DNA of 64,000 bases, from positions 1-64,000 of the forward strand of contig NZ_JAELTN010000024.1 in assembly GCF_016428855.1 (NCBI RefSeq), written 5' to 3'. Shown piece by piece: positions 18,273 to 26,355 of the stretch; position 1 is the stretch's first letter, and each line of letters opens with the position of its first letter. The position numbers and the translations under genes were made by a program. Below the pieces are notes generated by a model, which did no database searches, was not told where the DNA came from, and saw nothing but the letters and a program-made list of their open reading frames with translations. Source of the stretch: Pedobacter sp. ASV28. Lineage in GTDB: Bacteria > Bacteroidota > Bacteroidia > Sphingobacteriales > Sphingobacteriaceae.

Positions 18273-20093
18273 ATGAATAAAATGGAAAAAAAAATTGATT
18301 TGCGGGAGAATGTGGAAGAGGCCTTGGCCAATTCGCAGGTGTTTGTTCCTCAGTTTGTCGGTTTTACTTTTCAAGAAAGCACCGTTTTCAGTGAAAGTGA
18401 ACATGCATATACTTATCTAGTGTTTAAAAACTGCGTCTTCGAAAAAGACTTTTTACTGGAAAGACGCGAATTTAGCCAGGGTATTGTATTTATAGGTTGC
18501 ACTTTCAAGCAGAGTGTAAGACTTAGAGAGTTGAATTTTACCGATAGTTATCCGTTTTTCAGAACGACCAGCCCAAATATACATTTCAATAAATGCACCA
18601 TAGCAGATGAACTGCAGATAGGTGGAAAAATGGTTTCAAATATTGAAATAATGGGCACCCAAATAAACACACTCTCCATAGAACGGCTAAAGACTGAAAA
18701 ATCGGTTTTTATATTACAATGCAACATTTCAGAATTATTTATACAACGCAGTGAGATAGGCCTTTACCTAAATATTAATGAAAATAAGGTAGATATGTTT
18801 GATATAGAGGGTCTCATCTGCAATTTGGTCAATATGTCAAGAAATGACATAAAATACTTTTATACTTCAGGATTAGAAGTTGGTAAAAGTGATACCGGCA
18901 GATATTATATCGGAGCCAATACCGTACAACATTTTTATTTTTCGATTAGTCCATATTATAAAGGGTATTATTTCCTGAAGAACAACACAGTCAAAGGCAA
19001 ATCAGAAATTAATTGCTATAAAATGTTTTTCAGGCATTCGGTTTCTAAAAGGGAAAGAGAAAATTTATACCAGGCACATTACAAAGAAATCTTCCGGCCA
19101 AAATTCTTTTTTGAAGACAATGTAGTTGAAACCACTCTTGATATAAGCTCACCGTTGCCATTTGAGCGCTTCTCTTTAAAAATTGCGCCTTCTAGTAAGG
19201 GGGCCATTACCATTCCCCAATTGTCATGTGAACGGCTTACTATATCTGGCGTTCACCAAGGTGGAACGTTAATTGTAGATTTGTTGTTGTCCAAGAATGT
19301 GATCATTAAAGAGCTATTGAATTATGGGAATATAAAATTTTCAAATTATGCTCCATTGGAAAAATCAACTTTTTCTATTTTATACAGTAATTTAGGAAAA
19401 ACCCATTTTTCTTTGTGTGATTTCAGCAGGGGTACTGAAATGGAAATAAGACACAGCAATCTGAGTGAAATTCAATTTTCATCGGTAACATGGTTTAGTG
19501 AAAAATTACTTAACAGTCATTCTGATTATACACCCTTTAGAGAAAATATAGAAAGATACCCAGGTTTTTATAAAAATGACAAAAAAATAAATTACGACCA
19601 CGAAGTATACAAACAGCTAAAAAATGCAGCGCAAAAGAGCGAAGAAAAAGAAATGACAGTGCATTTCAGGAGTATGGAGAACCGGTTAAGATACCGTATA
19701 CTTAAAGAAACTGTTTCCGCATTTAACAGGGAGCGAATGCTGCTAAGCCTAAACAGGACAAATGACTTTGGTGCAAACTGGACCAAACCAATTCTGCTGG
19801 CCATTGCAGCAACACTCATAAGCTACATACTGATCATTGCCAGTTTTTCTTTTCCTGCTGGACGGGGCTTTGGGAATTCCCTTTTGACATTAATAAAGAA
19901 CTTGGCAAACTATATTTTTGTGCTGCCACAACTATTTAATCCCACGCATATTTTGGGGGCGATATTCGATCCTGTTCAATACAGCCAGATCCGTTTCAGT
20001 TTCGTTATTCACTTTATCGATATACTGCAGCGTTTTGCTATTGCCTACTTGTTAGTCCAGGCCGTTATTGCCTTTAGGAAGCAATCTAATTAA
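18273..20093 (+). CDS. Beta-helix protein with C-terminal membrane module, paralogue 1
   Basis: 606 residues, no signal peptide. Residues 1-~430 alternate aromatic and hydrophobic strands with turns (FKNCVFEKDF, VFIGCTFKQSV, LILSKNVIIKELLNYGNI) like an irregular pentapeptide-type right-handed beta-helix. A helical linker (YKQLKNAAQKSEEKEMTVHF) leads to two transmembrane helices, about 503-522 and 577-600, separated by FVLPQLFNPTHILGAIFD; the protein ends LVQAVIAFRKQSN. The layout is a cytosolic beta-helix tethered by a two-helix membrane domain that could be a pore or anchor. The next gene is a full-length paralogue with the same membrane module. Function is unknown; a membrane effector or sensor is a guess. 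Confidence 0.75.
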   Translation: MNKMEKKIDLRENVEEALANSQVFVPQFVGFTFQESTVFSESEHAYTYLVFKNCVFEKDFLLERREFSQGIVFIGCTFKQSVRLRELNFTDSYPFFRTTSPNIHFNKCTIADELQIGGKMVSNIEIMGTQINTLSIERLKTEKSVFILQCNISELFIQRSEIGLYLNINENKVDMFDIEGLICNLVNMSRNDIKYFYTSGLEVGKSDTGRYYIGANTVQHFYFSISPYYKGYYFLKNNTVKGKSEINCYKMFFRHSVSKRERENLYQAHYKEIFRPKFFFEDNVVETTLDISSPLPFERFSLKIAPSSKGAITIPQLSCERLTISGVHQGGTLIVDLLLSKNVIIKELLNYGNIKFSNYAPLEKSTFSILYSNLGKTHFSLCDFSRGTEMEIRHSNLSEIQFSSVTWFSEKLLNSHSDYTPFRENIERYPGFYKNDKKINYDHEVYKQLKNAAQKSEEKEMTVHFRSMENRLRYRILKETVSAFNRERMLLSLNRTNDFGANWTKPILLAIAATLISYILIIASFSFPAGRGFGNSLLTLIKNLANYIFVLPQLFNPTHILGAIFDPVQYSQIRFSFVIHFIDILQRFAIAYLLVQAVIAFRKQSN

Positions 20094-20100
20094 GTACGGT

Positions 20101-20134
20101 TTTATCATAATAAGGTTCTTTTTTGTAGATTTAG
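20101..20134 (+). promoter_or_regulatory. Promoter-like element before the second beta-helix gene
   Basis: The 18-base string TTTTTTGTAGATTTAGCT recurs here, with TAGATTTA at 20126-20133 as the -7 element. The -33 region (TTTATC at 20101-20106) is weaker than in the upstream copy. It lies about 85 bases before ATG 20217 and suggests each paralogue has its own copy of one promoter. Confidence 0.5.
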
Positions 20135-20216
20135 CTAACAGGTAAACAGAACCACCAAACAACACAAATTAACCACCAAGCCCAAAAGACTTCAGTAAGG
20201 GCCGCCTAAAAAACAT

Positions 20217-21989
20217 ATGGAAAGTAACCGGACATTAATTACGCCTGAACAAACCAAGTCAAAGTACTTTGAAGCAAATGGAACGCTGGAATTTGCTGAC
20301 CGTATATTTGACGACACCAGTTTCTTTAACATGGAGGGGGCAGAGTTTTCAAATCTGATTTTTATAAATTGTCTGTTCAGGAACAGTGTTATTCTTAAGC
20401 CCGTCTTTGTTGCCAACAAGTTATCTTTTATAGATTGTGTTTTCGAAAAAGATCTAACATCTCTGAATATAGATATTAGAGACGAGCAACATAAATTTGA
20501 CATCACCCATATTGTCCCGAGCTTGTATTTTAGCAGATGTAAAATAAAAGGTCTATTGGGAATTGCTGGAGAGGTAAAGGGATCGGTCTGGATTGAGGAG
20601 AGCGAAATAGACGTATTGGGCATGGTCTTACGTCAAACAGACTTTCTACGCATCGTTAAATGCAAAATAAACACACTGACCATCCGTGAAGCAAAGGTTT
20701 TAAAAAACACATTGATTTCACACAATACAATTGATCTTTTAGATGTGAAGGAGATTGATTGCGGAGAGATTTTAATATCAGGCAACACCATCACTGATTT
20801 TCAACTTTCTGAAAAGGTGAATTTCGAAGAACCAGATGGAAGAATAGAGATCCACTCAAATGTTATAGATAGCTGCAACATTAAAATCAGTCAGTTATTT
20901 AACGGACATTACATCATTTCTAATAATATCTTTAAAAAAGAGGGGCTTATAGCCGGTATATCACCTACTTCAACAGACAAGATCTTGCAAAAGGGAAATG
21001 GAACACCCAATTTTTTTCCAAAGGTTTTTTTCGATAATAATATTATAGAATACAGTCTTAATATTGAAATCAACACAAAGTTAGAACTGCTGAGCATAAT
21101 TCTTTCACCGGTCAACAAGGGTATGCTGAATATTAATGGATCGAAAGCACATAATTTGAAACTCATGGGAACTTTGCAAGGGGGTACCCTAAATATAGAT
21201 TTTACCGGTATAATCAATGTGGAAATTGATAGGCTGATCAACTATGGCAATATCATTTTTTCAAACTATAAGCCAATATTTCCGGCGAAATTCAAGGTAA
21301 CAAACAGTAACCTTGGCGCAGCAGATCTTTCTATTTCTGACCTGAACAGGCACACCAGCGTAGACATTGTGCACAGCAACATAAGTGATCTGAAATTCTC
21401 TGCGGTAAAGTGGTTCGACGAACGCAACCTTAACATACTTGAAGCAGAATATGCCCGAAACACTATCCTGACCAACACAAGAAACAACCAGCTCCACGAT
21501 ATTTTCAAGCAAATGCGCAAGGCGGCAGAAAAATCGAGCGATAAAGGCCTTACCGCACATTTCAGGGCATTGGAGCATAAGTACCAGTTAAAAGAATTGC
21601 AGGCAACCAAACCTTTCTATCATCAGGAGCGCCTGCTGCTTACCTTTAACCTTTCCAACAAATTCGGTACCGATTGGTTCCGCCCTATTTATTTGGCAGT
21701 TGCCATTACACTTGTGGGCTATCTGTTTATTGTGGCCAGTTTTTCCCTGCACCTATTCCACCTTAACGGCGGTACGCTAAATGGCTACGTTGATAATCTT
21801 GGAAAATTTGCCTTTGCCATTCCCCAACTGTTTAACCCTGCCCACTCGTTAAGTAACATATTCGATTACAGGCAATACCCGAACGTACACCTCAATTTTG
21901 GTAGCCACCTGGTCAGTCTATTGCTGCGTTTGTGCATCTCCTTTTTATTGGTACAAACCGTAATAGCCTTCAGAAAGCAGTCGAACTAA
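20217..21989 (+). CDS. Beta-helix protein with C-terminal membrane module, paralogue 2
   Basis: 590 residues, same organisation as its upstream neighbour. A beta-helix-like part runs to about 425 (FINCLFRNSVIL, FIDCVFEKDL, GTLQGGTLNIDFTG), then the linker FKQMRKAAEKSSDKGLTAHF, transmembrane helix 1 at about 487-508 (LAVAITLVGYLFIVASFSL), FAIPQLFNPAHSLSNIFDYRQYP, and transmembrane helix 2, ending LVQTVIAFRKQSN. Identity with the first copy is strongest in the linker and membrane module and weak in the first 200 residues, so the duplicates have diverged in the cytosolic part. The last ~150 codons are more GC-rich than the start. It converges with the HEPN gene, 21 bases away. Confidence 0.75.
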   Translation: MESNRTLITPEQTKSKYFEANGTLEFADRIFDDTSFFNMEGAEFSNLIFINCLFRNSVILKPVFVANKLSFIDCVFEKDLTSLNIDIRDEQHKFDITHIVPSLYFSRCKIKGLLGIAGEVKGSVWIEESEIDVLGMVLRQTDFLRIVKCKINTLTIREAKVLKNTLISHNTIDLLDVKEIDCGEILISGNTITDFQLSEKVNFEEPDGRIEIHSNVIDSCNIKISQLFNGHYIISNNIFKKEGLIAGISPTSTDKILQKGNGTPNFFPKVFFDNNIIEYSLNIEINTKLELLSIILSPVNKGMLNINGSKAHNLKLMGTLQGGTLNIDFTGIINVEIDRLINYGNIIFSNYKPIFPAKFKVTNSNLGAADLSISDLNRHTSVDIVHSNISDLKFSAVKWFDERNLNILEAEYARNTILTNTRNNQLHDIFKQMRKAAEKSSDKGLTAHFRALEHKYQLKELQATKPFYHQERLLLTFNLSNKFGTDWFRPIYLAVAITLVGYLFIVASFSLHLFHLNGGTLNGYVDNLGKFAFAIPQLFNPAHSLSNIFDYRQYPNVHLNFGSHLVSLLLRLCISFLLVQTVIAFRKQSN

Positions 21990-22010
21990 ATAGGGTAAAA
22001 TTGTAAGGAG

Positions 22011-22739
22011 TTAGCCTAACGATGCCTTGACCTGATTATAATCGGCTTCCAACATCAACAGTAAGGCAATAATACATTGCTTGATGCGTCCCTGGTTAAA
22101 CTTCAACTTAATTGTTTTTGAAACCAGCGATTTTACATTGAGTTCGTATATTTCCTTATCATATGCTGTAAACTGATACGAAGTGATCATGGCAATATCA
22201 GAGCCTGATACATTGGCCCTATGTGCTATGGTATGCCTAAGATCAATTATGCTTTTAAAAGCGTCCTCTAAGTATAGTATGAAAGCTGTAAAATTTCCCT
22301 GTATCACCTTCTCATTCTTTAACACATGCTTTTCAAGGGTAGGTGATTGTTTGTGCCCCATCCTGAAGACCACGTTAAGCAACTGTAGGGCCTGATCCTT
22401 GATCTTTGGCAACCTGAAATAATAGTTTTCAAAATGGTATTGGAGATATTCGCCCCGATCAACCCTCGTCATTTTGAAGGACTTGATCTTTGGATGGGCG
22501 AACTCAATGAGCTTGATGGTCATGTCTATATCGAAAAAGCTACTGGCAAGGTTTTCAATGGCTTTGTGAACCTCCATAATATATTTGGCAGAAGCGGTAG
22601 AACCATCTACTTTCTTGAGAAGAAAGTTCAATTGGTGCTGTAAGGTTTCTTTTCCAATAGGTGTTTCAAACAAAGATGCCTTATTGAAATCGAAATCGGC
22701 ATACTGGGAACTTAGGTCTTCTATATTATCAACAGTCAT
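22011..22739 (-). CDS. HEPN-domain protein
   Basis: 242 residues, all-helical, no signal peptide. The C-terminal half carries LRHTIAHR, with R168 and H173 forming the Rx4H motif of HEPN ribonucleases, in a context similar to Cthe_2314-type HEPN proteins. HEPN proteins act as RNases in toxin-antitoxin, abortive infection and CRISPR systems, often as homodimers. No nucleotidyltransferase (MNT) antitoxin gene is next to it, so a standard HEPN/MNT module is not supported. It converges with the second beta-helix gene and is followed on the same strand by the astacin gene's territory. Whether it is an active RNase or a non-catalytic HEPN cannot be settled from this motif alone. Confidence 0.7.
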   Translation of the reverse strand: MTVDNIEDLSSQYADFDFNKASLFETPIGKETLQHQLNFLLKKVDGSTASAKYIMEVHKAIENLASSFFDIDMTIKLIEFAHPKIKSFKMTRVDRGEYLQYHFENYYFRLPKIKDQALQLLNVVFRMGHKQSPTLEKHVLKNEKVIQGNFTAFILYLEDAFKSIIDLRHTIAHRANVSGSDIAMITSYQFTAYDKEIYELNVKSLVSKTIKLKFNQGRIKQCIIALLLMLEADYNQVKASLG

Positions 22740-22820
22740 AGATCGACAATATCAGAAATTCCTAACAACAAAAAAAGTATGCAAAAGCAAATGTTTAATT
22801 CTGATGAACATAATAGTACA

Positions 22821-22838
22821 GGCTACCAAATGGTAGCC
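22821..22838. terminator. Hairpin between the astacin and HEPN genes
   Basis: A perfect 7-bp stem GGCTACC (22821-22827) and GGTAGCC (22832-22838) with loop AAAT, about 15 bases past the astacin stop. The U-tract is poor on both strands, so this is at best a weak terminator. Confidence 0.4.
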
Positions 22839-22853
22839 CGTTAAGCAATTATT

Positions 22854-24506
22854 TTAAACGAACATTTCTTTCTTGCAATAAAGGAACATTGATCTTGTTT
22901 TGGCATTTATATCTTTAACCGGCTCAAAAAATTGTCCGGGTTCACGTTGACTGTCATTGGAAACATAAATATCATAAATGCAATCAGTACCTTTTTCTAA
23001 TCTGTCAACACTAAAATACAAATAGCTTCTTGCATAATCGGGTTCCTCCCTGAACATGGTTTCGCACCTATTAGAATGTCCGTTTACACTAGGTGGTAGA
23101 CCATCATTCGGGTCCAACTGGAAATATTTGACCAAGCTAAAGATTGGTTTGGCGTCAAAATCCTTTTTAAAGCAGAGGTATCGTGTTTTCTCACTAACTG
23201 GATGGAGATTGATATGAAGTTTATGGTAGCCCTCTGGAATAACTCCTTCTACCAATTTGATATCGGTAATAGGTACCTTAACGTCCAATTGATAGGAAAG
23301 ATATATATAATTACCGCCATTCCCCTCGTTCAAATTTTTATCAACCTTAATAAAGCCCTTTTGATAATTGGGTTCAGAAGCTTTGCCAATCAGCACATCG
23401 ACGTTCATTATCTTTACGATCCTTTGCGTTTTTGGGGCTTTCTTATAGCAGATAAATAAATCGTATTTTACTTCATGCTTGGCATAACCCTTATTCGCCA
23501 AGTCTTTTGCTTCTTTGTCTGATACTACCCTGATATCGGTAATGGCATTAGCATCACTATCCCTTTTGGCAAAGCATAGGTAAACATAATCCCCCCCGCT
23601 TCCCCTTCTCAGATCAACCTCTATCCTGGTAAAATCTTCAGGGGGTTTTATGCCATTGTTATCGCCCCTTATAATACACAGATCGGTTAAAGGTTCTGGG
23701 TACATGGAATTAATTGCCAGTACGTCTAATCTGCTCAGCTCAATGCGTTGACCTATTTCTACTCCTTTTTGCTTGGGCTGCAACGTTTTCAATATGTCAT
23801 CTTTAGAAAAAAACAGCTCTCCATAGTGCATAATCGAATAATAATCATAAGGCCCCAGATCAAAGCCCGTAAGGTCGGCTTTCAGGAAATTGCGCTGCAT
23901 TCCATCTATTACATTTTGGGGAAAGTAGTCAACGTAATCATCGCGGTCGTGCCTAGATTGCTCGTGCCAAAGCCCAACGGCGTGGCCAATTTCATGGATA
24001 ACCTGTCCAATACCACAGCCTTCGTCCAGGCCAATAATTTGTCGTCCACCAACCATGCCTATCATTGAATGGCAGCCTACGGCAACCTTGAACAAGATAA
24101 AATTCTTGGCAGCCCTGCTGGGGTCTTTTTCCATATCAATAAAAATAAGTGCCGTTTTCCCTTTCCAATGTCCTATTGCTTCATTGACACGTGAAGGATT
24201 GGGCAGTGCCGGATCTATCTTGTAGTAGACAATTCCACCCGGCCATAATCTATTAGCAAATCCCATGGCACGTATTGCCCTTATGTTCCGTCTTTTGTCA
24301 GTGCTAAGTTGGCTAACTACATCATTCCGTTTTTCGATTTCTTCGAGCGTTCCCAAAACGATATCACCTTCCAATATGGCCAGCCCATCAATTATGGTGA
24401 ATTCTACTTCCTGTAATCCATATTTAGGTGAGTAAATGAGTGTTTTGCCAGTTGGAAGGTTGTCGTCCAGGAGACTGGGCGAATAGAGTTCTTGTTGTAA
24501 TTTCAT
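22854..24506 (-). CDS. Astacin-family zinc metalloprotease with MABP-like domains
   Basis: 550 residues from ATG 24506 (MKLQQELYSP...). The peptidase part (about 75-260) has the full astacin signature HEIGHAVGLWHE (zinc ligands H171, H175, H181 and catalytic E172) and the Met-turn YYSIMHYG (M226, Y228), so it should be active. About 280 C-terminal residues repeat a pattern like MABP (beta-prism) domains: GGDYVYLCFAKRD...ITDIRVVSD, GGNYIYLSYQ...ITDIKLVEG, and a third degenerate unit. MABP domains bind acidic membranes in eukaryotic proteins. No signal peptide is seen from this start; the open frame extends to 24578 but its hydrophobic stretch is not a normal signal. Localisation is therefore unclear. 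Confidence 0.88.
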   Translation of the reverse strand: MKLQQELYSPSLLDDNLPTGKTLIYSPKYGLQEVEFTIIDGLAILEGDIVLGTLEEIEKRNDVVSQLSTDKRRNIRAIRAMGFANRLWPGGIVYYKIDPALPNPSRVNEAIGHWKGKTALIFIDMEKDPSRAAKNFILFKVAVGCHSMIGMVGGRQIIGLDEGCGIGQVIHEIGHAVGLWHEQSRHDRDDYVDYFPQNVIDGMQRNFLKADLTGFDLGPYDYYSIMHYGELFFSKDDILKTLQPKQKGVEIGQRIELSRLDVLAINSMYPEPLTDLCIIRGDNNGIKPPEDFTRIEVDLRRGSGGDYVYLCFAKRDSDANAITDIRVVSDKEAKDLANKGYAKHEVKYDLFICYKKAPKTQRIVKIMNVDVLIGKASEPNYQKGFIKVDKNLNEGNGGNYIYLSYQLDVKVPITDIKLVEGVIPEGYHKLHINLHPVSEKTRYLCFKKDFDAKPIFSLVKYFQLDPNDGLPPSVNGHSNRCETMFREEPDYARSYLYFSVDRLEKGTDCIYDIYVSNDSQREPGQFFEPVKDINAKTRSMFLYCKKEMFV

Positions 24507-24917
24507 TATTATAGAGTTTAAGTTAAACGTATGATACCATTCCTTAAAAATGAATACGCATAACAAAGAACATAGCATGGCCTATGGGATAGGCAACCTA
24601 AAATCTATAAATCACTTGTACTTTTCGAGAAACGTTAAAACCAATGTAGAAAAATTAATCATCTATTGGAAATTTGCAATAAAAAATCGGCATGAGCATC
24701 TCCAAATCGTCCACGCTAAAAGACTGCTTCTTTTGATGCTTCACCCGTGTAAACACGGGTGTCAAATTGGCGTTTACGCATTTTAAGTGCATTATTTAAG
24801 AGTTTGCACTTAATAAATGTAAAACAGATAAAAATTGTGGAATAATTTATTTGTCGTGTCAAATAAATAGAGCAGTTTTATTTACCAAACGAACATCACC
24901 ACCAACGCTTACTGTAC
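24507..24917. other. Divergent intergenic region with two inverted repeats
   Basis: 411 bases between the astacin gene and the toxin operon. CACCCGTG (24742-24749) and CACGGGTG (24754-24761) form a perfect 8-bp inverted repeat containing GTGTAAACAC. AAGTGCA (24785-24791) and TGCACTT (24805-24811) form a second one. They may be operators for either divergent gene. No other gene is seen. Confidence 0.45.
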
Positions 24918-26324
24918 ATGAGGAGCCGCCATGCTTTATTATGCCTCGCATTTATTGCTGCAAGCTTTATCGCCTTTAGTCAGGATAGCAGTACAACCAG
25001 GGTATCCCTCCAATATGTTGACCAGCTCAGTTCCACTGCCGACAGGTTAGAAAAGAAACTGGACAAACAAACAACAAAAGCATTACAACAATTACAAAAG
25101 CAGGAAGACCGCATGAGGCGGAAGCTGCAAAAGATAGATACCCTCAAGGCCAACGAAATATTTGGACCGGCCAAAGAGAAGCTGAACAAAAATCTTACTG
25201 GTGCAAAACAGTATATCCCCTCTTTGGATACGCTTGCTTCCTCACTGAAATTTTTGGAGCAGAACCCTCAATTGTTATCAGCTGCGAAAAATGCTAAGGA
25301 AAAACTCAAGCAGGCCACCGAAAAAATGGATGGCCTTAAAGACAAATTCCAACAAGCCGAAGCCATCAAGAAATACTTAAAAGAGCGCAGGCAATACCTC
25401 AAAGATCAGCTCACTCAATTTGGCTTTGCCAAGGAACTAAAAAAGATCAACAAACAGGTCTATTACTACAGTGAGCAATTGAATGAATTCAAAGCCTTAT
25501 TAAAGGATCATAAAAAAGCGGAGAAAAAAGCGATCGAGCTTTTAAGTAAAACAAATCTCTTCCAGAAATTCATGCGCAAGCATAGCGAACTGGCAAGTTT
25601 ATTCCGCTTGCCCGATCCAGATAACCCTCCCTCGGCCGCCAGCCTTGCCGGACTACAAACCCGTGCCCAGGTAAACGGACTGATCCAGCAACAGATCGCC
25701 GCTGGTGGTTCCAATGCACAGGCACAGTTTCAGCAAAACATGCAATCCGCCCAATCGCAGCTCAGCCAGTTGAAGAACAAACTCAGTAAAATGGGCGGTA
25801 ATAGTAGCGACGATATACTACCCGAAGGATTTAGGCCCAACGATCAGAAAAAGAAAAGCTTTCTGCAACGGCTGGAATATGGAACCAATATGCAATCGCA
25901 AAAGGCAACTAACTTTTTCCCCGTAACCACAGATCTCGGGCTATCGCTTGGGTATAAACTTAACGACCGCTCCATCATTGGCATCGGGGCCAGCTATAAA
26001 CTTGGGCTGGGTTCAGGCTGGAACCACCTGCGCGTATCACATCAAGGCCTCGGTTTGCGCTCGTTCATCGACTGGAAGATAAAAGGCAGTTTTTGGTTAA
26101 GTGGCGGTTATGAGCAGAACTATAAAGCAGCCTTCAACAGCATCGCACAATTGCAGCAGCATAGCGCCTGGCAGCAGAGTGGACTGATCGGTGTGAGCAA
26201 GGTAATTTCATTGAAGACAAAGTTGTTTAAGAAAACAAAGCTGCAATTGCTTTGGGACATGCTGAGTTACGACCAAGTACCACGGACACAGCCAATTGTT
26301 TTCAGGATAGGATATCAGTTTTAG
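24918..26324 (+). CDS. Secreted coiled-coil protein with C-terminal outer-membrane-like domain
   Basis: 468 residues. Signal peptide (ALLCLAFIAASFIAFSQ), then a long charged coiled-coil region at about 30-230 (RLEKKLDKQTTKALQQLQKQ and similar), a Gln/Ala-rich stretch, and a C-terminal ~150 residues with alternating hydrophobic strands (LGLSLGYKLNDRSIIGIGAS...FRIGYQF) that look like an outer-membrane beta-barrel, ending in aromatic F. It is the first gene of the RHS operon, 31 bases before the next start. A plausible role is an outer-membrane partner for display or export of the RHS proteins, inferred from position only. Confidence 0.75.
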   Translation: MRSRHALLCLAFIAASFIAFSQDSSTTRVSLQYVDQLSSTADRLEKKLDKQTTKALQQLQKQEDRMRRKLQKIDTLKANEIFGPAKEKLNKNLTGAKQYIPSLDTLASSLKFLEQNPQLLSAAKNAKEKLKQATEKMDGLKDKFQQAEAIKKYLKERRQYLKDQLTQFGFAKELKKINKQVYYYSEQLNEFKALLKDHKKAEKKAIELLSKTNLFQKFMRKHSELASLFRLPDPDNPPSAASLAGLQTRAQVNGLIQQQIAAGGSNAQAQFQQNMQSAQSQLSQLKNKLSKMGGNSSDDILPEGFRPNDQKKKSFLQRLEYGTNMQSQKATNFFPVTTDLGLSLGYKLNDRSIIGIGASYKLGLGSGWNHLRVSHQGLGLRSFIDWKIKGSFWLSGGYEQNYKAAFNSIAQLQQHSAWQQSGLIGVSKVISLKTKLFKKTKLQLLWDMLSYDQVPRTQPIVFRIGYQF

Positions 26325-26355
26325 ATTTTTTTCACAAGCCATCATAGACCAAAAT

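Noticed and set aside
22011..22739. HEPN gene as half of a HEPN/MNT toxin-antitoxin pair
   Set aside because: No nucleotidyltransferase gene is adjacent on either strand.
24507..24578. N-terminal extension of the astacin gene as a signal peptide
   Set aside because: The extra residues (MLCSLLCVFIFKEWYHTF) lack a basic start and cleavage site; the ATG at 24506 gives the normal beginning.
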